Below, piece by piece: positions 1 to 12,980 of a DNA stretch of 64,000 nucleotides (position 1 is its first letter; each line of letters opens with the position of its first letter). The DNA is from Symsagittifera roscoffensis (taxonomy: Eukaryota; Xenacoelomorpha; Acoela; Convolutidae). The position numbers and the translations under genes were made by a program. The notes under the pieces are model-generated. The model was not told the origin of the DNA. It made no database searches and was given only the letters and a program-made list of their open reading frames with translations. The stretch covers positions 47,543,283 to 47,607,282 of the forward strand of contig NC_087062.1 of NCBI RefSeq assembly GCF_963678635.1, given 5' to 3'.

Positions 1-3000
1 GGTCTTTCCATTGCAACTATTTTTTTTAAATCGGTTCAGTAGTTTTAGAGAAAAAATTCTGCGAAAAAAGCGAAAAATTTCCCAAGCGTCGCAAAAAAAA
101 CGAAAACCAAATCCCATACATTATTATATTACATGCTTATTTTCAAAGATGAACAAACACCAGCCAAAAATAAAGCAGAAAGATAGGCCATTGAATTTTT
201 TAGACTTAAATAAGCTTAAATATGATAAAATAGAAACAAACCAAAAGTGCCATCAAATGAGCACTTTTATTTGCGACAGCTTAGAAACAAAATCTTACAC
301 TATGCTTCGCTTTTGTAATCACCAGATGGATACAAGTGTGAGAAAAACTCGAAAAAAGACAATGATAGCCGGCTGCTCAGCAAGTTGTCTAATATGTTGC
401 GATTACATTTATTTAACAAAAACATGACAACTGACTGTTAAAAAAGAGAAATGAACGCAAGAAAACAGAAAACAAGACTTCAATTTTTAGAGAAATATAT
501 GCCTTTGAAGCAATTGAATTTTCAAAAACAATTTATGGCTGGTGATTTTTAATAAAGTTAACTCAGTTTGAGAAAACTGGATCAATAGGTAATTTTTTAA
601 TTCCGCTGGGAAATCAATATCGCTGGGAAATTAATTCCGCTTAATTTTGAATTTAGCAGGGAAGTTTTCGAGAAAACTCGAAAAAAATTTTAAAATTGAC
701 CAAAGTGTCAAAAAATGGGCTTCTTTGAGTCCCAAGCTTTTTTCTACCAAATTTAGGAAAAAACAGCTTCAAAAGAGGAGATCCTTATAACTTTTCTTTA
801 GATTGAAACTTTCATCTCAGATTTGCGCATTTAATATTTGAGAAAATGAAAAAATTCAAAACAAATAGGCCAAAAATCCCCCTACTGAAACTTTCCAATG
901 CCGTAGAACCTGAGGTAAATTGAAAAGAGACTAGCAAACTATGCAAGCACATAAAAGAGCAGCCGGTCTTTCCATTGCAACTATTTTTTTTAAATCGGTT
1001 CAGTAGTTTTAGAGAAAAATTTCTGCGAAAAAAGCGAAAAATTTCCCAAGCGTCGCAAAAAAAAACGAAAACCAAATTCCATACATTTTTATATTACATG
1101 CTTATTTTCAAAGATGAACAAACACAAGCCAAATATAAAGCAGCAAGATAGGCCATTGAATTTTTTCTACTTAAATAAGCTTAAATAAAATAAAATAGAA
1201 ACAAACCAAAAATGCCATCAAATGAGCACTTTTATTTGCGACAGCTTGGAAACAAAACCTAACACTATGCTTCGCTTTTGTAATCACCAGATGGATAACA
1301 AGTGTGAGAAAAACTCGAAAGAAGACAAGGATAGCCGGCTGCTCAGCAAGTTGTCTAATATGTTCCGACTATATTTTTTTTAACAAAAACATAACAACTG
1401 ACAGTTAAAAAAGAGAAATGAACGCAAGAAAACAGAAAACTAGACTTCAATTTTAGAGAAATATATGCCTTTGAAGCAATTGAATTTTCAAAAACAATTT
1501 ATGGCTGGTGCTTTTTAATAAAATTAACTCAATTTGAGAAAACTGGATCAATAGGTAATTTTTTAATTCCGCTGGGAAATCAATATCGCTGGGAAATTAA
1601 TTCCGCTTAATTTTGAATTTAGCAGGGAAGTTTTCGAGAAAACTCGAAAAAAAATTTAAAATTAACCAAAGTGTCAAAAAATGGGCTTCTTTGAGTCCCA
1701 AGCTTTTTTCTACCAAATTTAGGAAAAAAAAGCTTCAAAAGAGGAGATCCTTATAACTTTTCTTTAGATTGAAACTTTCATCTCAGATTTGCGCATTTAA
1801 TATTTGAGAAAATGAAAAAATTCAAAACAAATAGGCCAAAAATCCCCCTACTGAAACTTTCCAATGCCGTAGAACCTGAGGTAAATTGAAAAGAGACTAG
1901 TTGCAAGCACATAAAAGAGCAGCCGGTCTTTCCATTGCAACTATTTTTTTTAAATCGGTTCAGTAGTTTTAGAGAAAAATTTCTGCGAAAAAAGCGAAAA
2001 ATTTCCCAAGCGTCGCAAAAAAAACGAAAACCAAATCCCATACATTTTTATATTACATGCTTATTTTCAAAGATGAACAAACACAAGCCAAATATAAAGC
2101 AGCAAGATAGGCCATTGAATTTTTTCTACTTAAATAAGCTTAAATAAAATAAAATAGAAACAAACCAAAAACGCCATCAAATGAGCACTTTTATTTGCGA
2201 CAGCTTGGAAATAAAACCTTACACTATGCTTCGCTTTTGTAATCACCAGATGGATAACAAGTGTGAGAAAAACTCGAAAAAAGACAATGATAGCCGGCTG
2301 CTCAGCAAGTTGTCTAATATGTTCCGACTATATTTATTTAACAAAAACATAACAACTGACAGTTAAAAAGAGAAATGAACGCAAGAAAACAGAAAACTAG
2401 ACTTCAAGTTTTAGAGAAATATATGCCTTTGAAGCAATGGAATTTTCAAAAACAATTTATGGCTGGTGCTTTTTAATAAAATTAACTCAGTTTGAGAAAA
2501 TTGGATCAATAGGTAATTTTCTAATTCCGCTGGGAAATCTGAACATTAAAATCCTATATTGAAATTTAGAAGTCGATCACGTTTTTGTTACCTTACACTT
2601 TTGCTACTCGATAGTGGAGTTTGTCTGCTTTTTGAAACTTGGACACACTAAGACTGAAAACACTAAGACCTATAAAAGAGTCTTTACTAAGTTCATTACT
2701 CTTTATAACTAGTGAAATTACATTGACGTTAAACAGAAATTACAAGACACTTTTGAGACTACTTTTAATTTTATTTCTCGACAAAAGCATAATTTTCAAA
2801 CTGGTTTTCTCAAAAAAAATTACTGTCGTTCGATTTACGACTGAAAGAGCTTTAAAATGATATGTCACTCGATTCATGAATGATTACTTGTGGTACCCCA
2901 TTTTGCGAGTAAAAAACTTAGAAGATAAAACATAGCCAAAGACAAACTTCCTCCGCATTTTCAGAGGTTGGAACAAGCTATCAATCATTCGATGCCCTTA

Positions 3001-3092
3001 AGTTATTCTAAGTATGGTAATTAATATGGAATTTCTAATATGGAATAATATGAATCTTCTTTTTAAAGCCGCTTAGTGCAAGACCCAATTTT

Positions 3093-3318
3093 TTTTACTC
3101 TACAGGGAATTATAGACACTGAACGCACTCCTCGTGATAAAGTAGGGCGTGTTCGTCAGACTGAACAGTCTGTAGTGTCCACTAGGGCGGTGGAGTTCGA
3201 TCAACACCAAGTCACTCGCTCAGAAATCGTTCAGGGCTATTTTTATCTGAATAGGATGTACCAAGCTAGCTCTGAGGTTGCTGCATGGGTGGTGATGTTC
3301 CAGGAGGACTTAAGCTAG
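3093..3318 (+). other. Exon-like block inside the higher-order repeat, copy 1
   Basis: A T-rich tract ending CTCTACAG (a good 3' splice site) precedes an open frame from GIIDTERTPRDKV to WVVMFQEDLS stop, noticeably less AT-rich than its surroundings. I do not recognise the protein. It resembles a captured terminal exon. The identical block recurs at 6322-6547. It may simply be repeat sequence with no expression. Confidence 0.3.
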
Positions 3319-6300
3319 TTGCCAACAAAAGCTTCGATTTGGCGTTGAACCCGCATAAGGATACATTCACACTTTTGGTCACGTCACCATGAACTAAGGC
3401 TATCTCAAAGTAAATTAATTTGAATGACGACCTGTCGGATGCAGCGATTACCGGCTTTACAATAGCATGAAAGCAAACTTTACTGCGCAGTAACTTCTCA
3501 GATAAAAATGACCAATTTTTCCATATGCTTCATAACAATTTTTGAAAACTGGATCAAAAGGCAAAATTTTTATTCCGCAGAAAAATCTATCAAGTAAATT
3601 TCACTTTCGAAACTAGAATTCGTTGCGAATATATTTATTTAACAAAAACATAACAACTGAATGTTAAAAAAGAGAAATGAACGCAAGAAAACAGAAAACA
3701 AGACTTCAATTTTTAGAGAAATATATGCCTTTGAAGCAATTGAATTTTCAAAAACAATTTATGGCTGGTGCTTTTTAATAAAATTAACTCAATTTGAGAA
3801 AACTGGATCAATAGGTAATTTTTTAATTCCGCTGGGAAATCAATATCGCTGAGAAATTAATTCCGCTTAATTTTGAATTTAGCAGGGAAGTTTTCGAGAA
3901 AACTCGAAAAAAATTTTAAAATTAACCAAAATGTCAAAAAATGGGCTTCTTTGAGTCCCAAGCTTTTCTACCAAATTTAGCAAAAACAACTTCAAAAGAG
4001 GAGATCCTTATAACTTTTCTTTAGATTGAAATATTCATCTCAGATTTGTGCATTTAATATCTGAGAAAAAGAAAAAATTCAAAACAAATAGGCCAAAAAT
4101 CCCCCTACTGAAACTTTCCAAGGCCGTAGAACCTGAGGTGAATTGAAAAGAGACTAACAAACTATGCACGCACATAAAACAGCAGCCGGTCTTTCCATTG
4201 CAACTATTTTTTAAAATCGGTTCAGTAGTTTTAGAGAAAAAATTCTGCGAAAAAAGCGAAAAATTTCCCAAGCGTCGCAAAAAAAAACGAAAACCAAATC
4301 CCATTCATTATTATATTACATGCTTATTTTCAAAGGTGAACAAACACCAGCCAAAAATAAAAGCAGAAAGATAGGCCATTGAATTTTTTAGATTTAATTA
4401 AGCTTAAATATGATAAAATAGAAACAAACCAAAAGTGCCATCAAATGAGCACTTTTATTTGCGACAGCTTAGAAACAAAATCTTACACTATGCTTTGCTT
4501 TTGTAATCACCAGATGGATAACAAGTTTGAGAAAAACTCGAAAAAAGACAATGATAGCCGGCTGCTCAGCAAGTTGTCTAATATGTTGCGATTATATTTA
4601 TTTAACAAAAACATGACAACTGACTGTTAAAAAAGAGAAATGAACGCAAGAAAACAGAAAACAAGACTTCAATTTTTAGAGAAATATATGCCTTTGAAGC
4701 AATTGAATTTTCAAAAACAATTTATGGCTGGTGCTTTTTAATAAAATTAACTCAGTTTGAGAAAACTGGATCAATAGGTAATTTTTTAATTCCGCTGGGA
4801 AATCAATATCGCTGGGAAATTAATTCCGCTTAATTTTGAATTTAGCAGGGAAGTTTTCGAGAAAACTCGAAAAAAATTCTAAAATTAACCAAAGTGTCAA
4901 AAAATGGGCTTCTTTGAGTCCCAAGCTTTTTTCTACCAAATTTAGGAAAAAACAGCTTCAAAAGAGGAGATCCTTATAACGTTTTCTTTAGATTGAAACG
5001 TTCATCTCAGATTTGCGCATTTAATATTTGAGAAAATGAAAAAATTCAAAACAAATAGGCCAAAAATCCCCCTACTGAAACTTTCCAATGCCGTAGAACC
5101 TGATGTAAATTGAAAAGAGACTAGCAAACTATGCAAGCACATAAAAGAGCAGCCGGTCTTTCCATTGCAACTATTTTTTTAAATCGGTTCAGTAGTTTTA
5201 GAGAAAAATTTCTGCGAAAAAAGCGAAAAATTTCCCAAGCGTCGCAAAAAAACGAAAACCAAATCCCATACATTTTTATATTACATGCTTATTTTCAAAG
5301 ATGAACAAACACAAGCCAAATATAAAGCAGCAAGATAGGCCATTGAATTTTTTCTACTTAAATAAGCTTAAATAAGATAAAATAGAAACAAACCAAAAAT
5401 GCCATCAATTGAGCACTTTTATTTGCGACAGCTTGGAAACAAAACCTTACACTATGCTTCGCTTTTGTAATCACCAGATGGATAACAAGTGTGAGAAAAA
5501 CTCGAAAAAAGACAATGATAGCCGGCTGCTCAGCAAGTTGTCTAATATGTTCCGACTACATTTATTTAACAAAAACATAACAACTGACAGTTAAAAAAGA
5601 GAAATGAACGCAAGAAAACAGACCACTAGACTTCAATTTTCAGAGAAATATATGCCTTTGAAGCAATGGAATTTTCAAAAACAATTTATGGCTGGTGCTT
5701 TTTAATAAAATTAACTCAGTTTGAGAAAATTGGATCAATAGGTAATTTTCTAATTCCGCTGGGAAATCTGAACATTAAAATCCTATATTGAAATTTAGAA
5801 GTCGATCACGTTTTTGTGACCTTACACTTTTGCTACTCGATAGTGGAGTTTGTCTGCTTTTTGAAACTTGGACACACTAAGACTGAAAACACTAAGACCT
5901 ATAAAAGAGTCTTTACTAAGTTCATTACTCTTTATAACTAGTGAAATTACATTGACGTTAAACAGAAATTACAAGACACTTTTGAGACTACTTTTAATTA
6001 CATTTCTCGACAAAAGCATAATTTTCAAACTGGTTTTCTCAAAAAAAATTACTGTCGTTCGATTTAAGACTGAAAGAGCTTTAAAATGATATGTCACTCG
6101 ATTCATGAATGATTACTTGTGGTACCCCATTTTGCGAGTAAAAAACTTAGAAGATAAAACATAGCCAAAGACAAACTTCCTCCGCATTTTTAGAGGTTGG
6201 AACAAGCTATCAATCATTCGATGCCCTTAAGTTATTCTAAGTATGGTAATTAATATGGAATTTCTAATATGGAATAATATGAATCTTCTTTTTAAACCCG

Positions 6301-6321
6301 CTTAGTGCAAGACCCAATTTT

Positions 6322-6547
6322 TTTTACTCTACAGGGAATTATAGACACTGAACGCACTCCTCGTGATAAAGTAGAACGTGTTCGTCAGACTGAACAGTCT
6401 GTAGTGTCCACTAGGGCGGTGGAGTTCGATCAACACCAAGTCACTCGCTCAGAAATCGTTCAGGGCTATTTTTATCTGAATAGGATGTACCAAGCTAGCT
6501 CTGAGGTTGCTGCATGGGTGGTGATGTTCCAGGAGGACTTAAGCTAG
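6322..6547 (+). other. Exon-like block inside the higher-order repeat, copy 2
   Basis: Second copy of the block at 3093-3318, 3,229 bp away. Within the open frame I see one codon changed (Gly to Glu); acceptor and stop are kept. Recent duplication explains the identity without invoking selection. Confidence 0.3.
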
Positions 6548-6860
6548 TTGCCAACAAAAGCTTCGATTTGGCGTTGAACCAGCATAAGGATACATTCACA
6601 CTTTTGGTCACGTCACCATGAACTAAGGCTATCTCAAAGTAAATTAATTTGAATGAGGACCTGTCGGATGCAGCGATTACCGGCTTTACAATAGCATGAA
6701 GCCAAACTTTACTGCGCAGTAACTTCTCAGATAAAAATGACCAATTTTTCCATATGCTTCATAACAATTTTTGAAAACTGGATCAAAAGGCAAAATTTTT
6801 ATTCCGCAGAAAAATCTATCGAGTAAATTTCACTTTCGAAACTAGAAGTCGTTCACATTT

Positions 6861-7690
6861 TTTCGTGCCTTTTCCGTATTCGTATTTAGCGAGTGCTATT
6901 TGGGCAACTGTCAGCAGATGAAATTCAATTGGCCTCAAAAAGTGCATATCTACCTAAGTGAATTTATAAACGCATTAATATGTGTGAACGCATATCTGTA
7001 GTTGTTTCAGCTTTTTAAGACTTTTCCTAAATAAAAACCAAAAAATGAGCCAAGACCTATCGAAGATTCTTCAATACGTTCTTCAAAAAAATTTCAAGCT
7101 ATTTCGAAAAATCCAATGTTCCGTTAATGTGAAACACAAAATATTCCAAGTTTAACTAGAGCTCATACGCTAAATTACTAGAAACTAAGTCAGTTAGGTA
7201 AACAAGCAATTTGCGACGAATATAAACTAGCCGAAAAAACGGACACCAACTTCATTTCCGGAAAAACCGGATACCAACTTCATTCTTCACACAAAAATTC
7301 TTTGCAAAAAATTGAAAACTGGAACTGAAATAAGGTTTCTTGAAATTGACTTCAAAAAACAACAAAATTACAGCACGAGAAGACTTGAAACAGTTAAGCA
7401 GAAAAAAAAGGCCAAAAAAAAACTTTGGCTTTTCAAACGATAAATTATTGAAACTTTAACCAAAAGTTATGAATGAAGTGATTTTAGATTTGAGATCACT
7501 TGAGGCTTATCAAATCTTATTCAATGGCCTCACAAGCCGACAGTAAATAAGCCGACAGAACTAAGGCCGACACCCAAAAAGCGTAAGCTTCACCGAAATT
7601 TTTCTGACAGCGCCAAAAAAAGTCGCATTGCAAAATAAATATACAACCTGCATAAGCAGGCAAGCTAACAACTTAATAGCCAGCACGCAC
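6861..7690. other. Gene-free AT-rich stretch
   Basis: It begins with the tail shared with the higher-order unit (gaagtcgttcac). Near 7535-7575 there are three short aagccgaca-type repeats. I see nothing else recognisable. Confidence 0.5.
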
Positions 7691-7699
7691 GCGCATTAT

Positions 7700-7965
7700 G
7701 GGTGGTAGATGAGTATATTCACCTTTTGGCCATTCTGTGAACAATATTGTTTACGGGAAAAAAGTCTAGTACCAGGTTGCAACACTTGCTTATAGCAAGG
7801 GTAATAATTAAAGCTATCAAATGAATCAACTGACTTTGTTAAATAAGTTCTTAGCCTGAAAACAAATCTATATCCAATTTGATTTTGCTTGCTAATCGCA
7901 TTTGTAACAAGAACTGTTAAATAAACTGCTCCACTTGCGTTATAAATGTTGAATTTCCATAAAAC
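7700..7965. repeat. SINE-like family S3 fragment
   Basis: Shares gtctagtacc...gcaacacttgcttat and a gattttgcttgctaat block with copies near 47.1, 50.3, 51.2 and 58.4 kb. The tRNA-like head is degenerate here. Confidence 0.45.
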
Positions 7966-7969
7966 CTTT

Positions 7970-9580
7970 ACCATGGGAAACTTTACAATTTAGATATTAA
8001 GAGAAAAAAAGACCAGTGTAATTTTTTGGTAGGTAAATTTGAAACTCATTCCACTAAATGAAACTACTTGTTGCCATGTAATCACGATTTCTCAGCTGAT
8101 ATTAGACAGTGCTTTTCATTGGAGCAGGTTCAATTCATTCAAATTACCAATGCATTGAATTGAAAATACTAGATTCAATTGAAACCTAGTTTCACCGCAT
8201 TGGAAATTTTAACTCTTTTCAACCAATCAGATTGCCGCATTTACTGCAACTGTATCGGTTTATTTTGCACATATAAGTATAGCAAATCCGCAAACAATTA
8301 AGACAACATTCCATATACGAATCACCTTTTTCATTTCTTAAAGAGCATCTCTCATCTGTATGCTTTCTTTCAGACATTGAAACAAATGACTACAGGAACT
8401 GATAAAAACGCAATTTAAACTTTCTTGTTTTCTGGAAAAAAAGTCTCAAGAATTCATGATTTCTGAATTCAAGAATTGATTTTGAAATACCATGAATCGC
8501 ACACCCCACAACCTTAGTTTACATGTAAAATGCCTCACGAAACTGTTGAAACATATTTATAAAAAATGCTTTCTAGATGTTTTTTTTTCAAAGTCAAAGC
8601 ACTCATTGAATTCAGAAAAGGCAAAATAAGTTGAAAAAATAAAATTTAATAGTTTCGCTTAAAAAAATTTCAACAAAAAAATGGACAACCTTAACAAACC
8701 CTTTTAATAATCGAAAAATCATTTCAATTATAACACTTAGAACGAAGTTCAAACACAGAGGCAAAGCGGAGCGTCGCACCACTTGCGATATGACACAAAC
8801 ATAGAAGTTTCAAAAAACTTAATGTTGAAAAAATTAATGCTGAAAAAACTAAGTGAACCAAATTTTTCGTGTCTTGAGAAAAAACAACTAGGGGCCAGTT
8901 AAACCTGGATGTACGTGTTAGATATTGAATAAACTTGCTATACCGATAAGGAACGAAAAATAAGATTACAAAAATTCCACTATGCCCAAAACCTTAGTTG
9001 TTTCTCTACTAAAAGTAAGAAGAATAGAAAAAAATTGGGATAATCAATTTTCCTAGTGAGATATCATTTCTCTTACAACAAATTGAGGAGCCGCGGCTTC
9101 TTCAAAACAACTATCGCAACCGCTTCTTTCAATTGAACTTTTCAGCTCAGATTTTGATGTTAGGAAAAATCAAAAATTTTCTAAAAACGGTCAAAAGTTA
9201 TATTAAACGTTGAAGACACTTCAAAATTCATAATTTTGTTCCACGAAAAAGCAGTTTGAAGCTGCCTAAGCAGAGGAGATTCCCAAAATCAGATTTTTTG
9301 ATTGAACACAACCTGCGAATTCACTCGAAAGTTACTGCGTAAAGTCAATAAGTTTCCAAACAATTCTCAAAGTTTCAAATATTTGATTGGTTTTAAGGCC
9401 ATATTTTTTTCTAAACCAAACTGGGCGTAGCCAAAAATGAAGGAAGGCTTTCAAAAACCTGTTCAAAAAATAGGCCGAAATAATTAGGGCCGATGAACAT
9501 TTTTAGCAAAACAAAAAAAAAACAAAGAAGGATAAACTAAGTCAAGGAAAGTAAAAGTACAAATTGAAGGAGTGAATCAA
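7970..9580. other. Gene-free AT-rich stretch
   Basis: No coding region recognised. At about 8756 there is a cacagaggcaaagc end motif of the SINE-like families. 9120-9220 weakly resembles part of the 960-bp array unit. Confidence 0.4.
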
Positions 9581-9714
9581 ACACTAAAGCAAAAAAAAAG
9601 AAAAATGCGCGCAGCAAAAAAAACGGTTCCAAGATCTGACGACTCGAAAGACAACTGATAAAAACACAAAAAGTTGGTCAAAAACTTTATTTGAAACAGA
9701 ATATTTCCTATGTG

Positions 9715-9935
9715 AAAAAAAAAACAAGTCATGGTCAGATTTAAACCCAGAATCTTTGCCGCCACAGGCATATTTGAAACCTCCAGGCTAAGCTGGCCGG
9801 GAACGCATAGAAAATTGAACTTACAAGCAAGCCCGTTTCCAACATTCCATCGATTTGCAAAAAGTGAGTTGTTGTTCTGATCAAGCTGTTGAATCAACAA
9901 AACTAGGGACAATTTTAAGTTTAACCAGGTCGTGA
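9715..9935. repeat. Degenerate SINE-like S3 fragment joined to the left end of an 84-bp satellite element
   Basis: Contains cagatttaaaccc (a decayed B box on the minus strand), then the sequence tgagttgttgttctgatcaagc, which also opens the large satellite element at about 35.53 kb. Confidence 0.4.
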
Positions 9936-10375
9936 ATCTGTTTGGAAAAACTTATTTCAAAGATCGAATCGGTTCAAGAAAAATCTGCGTTTTTCAAAGC
10001 AAACGATTCCAGCTATGAAACCTCGAATATTTCAAACTATTTCTTACAGCAAGTAGGTTCGTGAAAATTTATGGTTTTTCCAAGCAAGCTTTTCAAGCTA
10101 TGAAAGTTGAAAATATTTGACCTTATTTTTTAGCGCTAGTCCGTTTGCGAAAAGTTTAGGTTTTTTTAAGCACGCTGATCTAGCTATGAAACCTTGAAAA
10201 TTTCAAGTTATTTCATAGAACGAATAGATTTGCGAAAACTTCAAAAACTTCTAAGCCATCTATTCGAATTATGAAATATTGAAATATTTCAAGCTGGTTA
10301 TAAAAAGTGGAAGTTTTCCTGTGCAAGTTTTTCGAGCATGGAATTTTCAAAATGTTATAAAATGTAATAAGCTTT
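9936..10375. repeat. Diverged ~84-bp tandem satellite, short array
   Basis: Four to five diverged units with the signature gaatcggttc, aagcaagcttttcaagctatgaaa and tttgaaatatttcaa. Same family as 13190-14060 and 35530-38470. Confidence 0.75.
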
Positions 10376-10640
10376 GACAATTTGAACACAGAGGCCAAGT
10401 TGCATTTCGCATCAACAAGCAAAAATATGACCAATAAGGCTTCTGGGAACAACTGAATGAGTAAAACTTTGAGTCTACAAAACATCAAGAGACCCACGCC
10501 AATTATGACGCATTAGCAGTACCAGTCAATGTGAAGAAAAAAAATTCGCAAGTAACAAGCATCAAATTACAGAGCAGTCAATTTGTGAATCGGATGGCAA
10601 ATTGTTGCGCGAAAAAATGTGTTGCGCGAAAAAATGGAGC
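10376..10640. repeat. SINE family S1 fragment
   Basis: Starts with cacagaggccaagttgc and continues atgaccaataaggcttctggga...gagtctacaaaac...gccaattatgacgc, as in the full copies at 26.86 and 29.82 kb. The tRNA-like part is missing. Confidence 0.6.
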
Positions 10641-10852
10641 AAGGAAGTTCGAGAAAATCGTATCTACCTGATTTCAGTTTTTATAAGCAAGCTTTTGAAA
10701 ACTGCAAGAAATTTTCAAAATGTTATAAAATGTAAAAAGCTTTGACAATTTGAACACAGAGGCCGAAAGAAAGCTAAATGAAAATCATAAAAGAAAGCTA
10801 AATGAAAATCACAGAGGCCGAATGAAAGCTAAATGAGGCCGAATGAAAATCA

Positions 10853-12980
10853 TCCCACCACACGCCATATTAAGTACAAATTAATAAATTTCGATCTAAG
10901 TAACAAATCAATGATGGCAAAAAAGCTTCCTTCAACAAATTTGGAATGATTTCTATGACGGATTAAATCTACGCTTACGCGTTAATAGCGCGAAATAGAT
11001 CGCGCGTTAATACCCCCATAACTTGGAGCAGTAATAACATGAAAAAAAAATTAATATAAAAATGAAAAGAATTTTTTTTAATTTAGGATTTTTTGTAAAA
11101 CTCATCCCACCACACGCCATATTAAGTACAAAGTGATTAAGTTCGCTCTTAGTAACAAATCAATAATGGCAAAAAAGCTTCCTTCAACCAATTTGGAACA
11201 ATTTCTATGACGGATTAAATCTCCGCTTACGCGTTAATAGCGCGAAATATATCGCGCGTTAATTGTCCCAAATTTGCCGAAATGGCAACTTTTTTAACCC
11301 CATAACTTAACGAAAAATAATCACAGGTAAAATAGCTTTCCAAAACTAAGCTCGGGATAACAAAACTTTTTGAATGATATAAAAAAAAACCGCCAAAAAC
11401 GGAGCAGTAATAACATGAAAACTACATATAAAAATGAAAAGATTTTTTTTTTTAATTTGAGATTTTTGTGGAAATCATCCCACCGCACGCCATCATAAAT
11501 ACCAAGTGATAAATTTCCATCTTAGTAACAAATCAGTAATGGCAAAAAAGCTTCCTTCAACGGTTTTGGAACGATTTCTACTACGGAGTAAATCTCCGCT
11601 TACGCGTTACTAGCGCGAAATATATCGCGCGTTAATTGTCCCAAATTTGCCGACATGGCAACTTTTATACCCCCATATTTTTACTAAAAATCATCACAGG
11701 TAAAATAGCTTTCCAAAACTAAGCTCAGGATAACAAAACTTTTTGAATTATATAAAAAAACCGCCAAAAATGGAGCATTAATAACATGAAACAAAATAAA
11801 AATATAAAAATGAAAAGATTTTTTTTTAATTTGAGATTTTTGTAGAAATCATCCCACTACACGCCATCTTAAGTACAAAGTGATAAATTTCGCTCTTAGT
11901 AACAAATCAGTAATAGCAAAAAAGCTTCCTTCAACCAATTTGGAACGATTTCTATGACGGATTAAACCTCCGCTTACCCGTTAATAGCGCGAAATATATC
12001 GCGCGTTAATAGTCCCAAATTTGCCGAAATGGCAACTTTTATGCCCACATAATTTTACGAAAAATCATCACAGGTAAAATAGATTTCCAAAATTAAGCTC
12101 AGGATAACAAAACTTTTTGAATTATATAAAAAAACCGCCAAAAATGGAGCATTAATAACATGAAACAAAATAAAAATATAAAAATGAAAAGATTTTTTTT
12201 TAATTTGAGATTTTTGTAGAAATCATCCCACTACACGCCATCTTAAGTACAAAGTGATAAATTTCGCTCTTAGTAACAAATCAGTAATGGCAAAAAAGCT
12301 TCCTTCAACCAATTTGGAACGATTTCTATGACGGATTAAACCTCCGCTTACCCGTTAATAGCGCGAAATATATCGCGCGTTAATAGTCCCAAATTTGCCG
12401 AAATGGCAACTTTTATGCCCCCATAATTTTACGAAAAATCATCACAGGTAAAATAGATTTCCAAAATTAAGCTCAGGATAACAAAACTTTTTGAATGATA
12501 TAAAAAAACCGCCAAAAATGGAGCAGTAATAACATGAAACAAAATAAAAATATAAAAATGAAAAGATTTTTTTTAATTTGAGATTTTTGTGGAAATCATC
12601 CCACTACACGCCATCTTAAGTACAAAGTGATAAATTTCGCTCTTAGTAAAAAATCAGTAATGGCAAAAAAGCTTCCTTCAATTATTTTGGAACGATTTCT
12701 ACTACGGATTAAATCTCCGCTTACGCGTTAATAGCGCGAAATATATCGCGCGTTAATTGTCCCAAATTTGCCGAAATGGCAACTTTTATGCCCCCATAAT
12801 TTTACGAAAAATGATCACAGGTAAAATAGATTTCCAAAATTAAGCTCAGGATAACAAAACTTTTTGAATGATAAAAAAACCGCCAAAAATAGCCAAAAAA
12901 CACGAATTTTGTCTGAAGAAAAAAAAACCACCCTGAGCAAAAATCATCCGTTTTTTTTTCGTAACGCAAGTCGGAACAAT
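10853..12980. repeat. 372-bp satellite array
   Basis: Unit starts (catcccaccacacgcc and variants) fall near 10853, 11103, 11476, 11848, 12225 and 12597. Spacing is 250 bp once, then 372-377 bp. Each unit has a conserved palindromic core, TAGCGCGAAATATATCGCGC or one-base variants. The last unit runs into gtctgaagaaaaaaaaccaccc and ends agtcggaacaat near 12979, the end sequence of the single-copy elements at 30.4-31.6 kb. Confidence 0.92.

Larger units (their letters stand above)
1..6860. repeat. Tandem array of ~960-bp units with a 3,229-bp higher-order repeat
   Basis: The start of the window (ggtctttccattgcaac) recurs at 964, 1924, 4189 and about 5153, so basic units are 960-966 bp. Blocks 1924-3630 and 5153-6860 are near-identical long units, giving a 3,229-bp higher-order period. 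The long units carry an extra ~1.1 kb (2536-3630 and 5765-6860). The array runs off the left edge. Short ORFs on both strands recur only because the DNA is duplicated. Confidence 0.95.

Noticed and set aside
812-2366. Recurring 60-90-codon open frames on both strands in the 960-bp array (e.g. minus 812-1075 and 1778-2041, plus 2181-2366)
   Set aside because: They recur because the DNA is tandemly duplicated. There are no start context, splice signals or recognisable motifs, and indels between copies change the frames freely.
9577-9912. 111-codon minus-strand frame
   Set aside because: Overlaps a SINE-like fragment, is Phe/Leu-rich with no domain, and has no splice signals. Not an RB1CC1 exon.
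10853-12980. CRISPR array
   Set aside because: Regular repeats exist, but units are 372 bp with no short repeat/unique spacer pattern, and the genome is eukaryotic.
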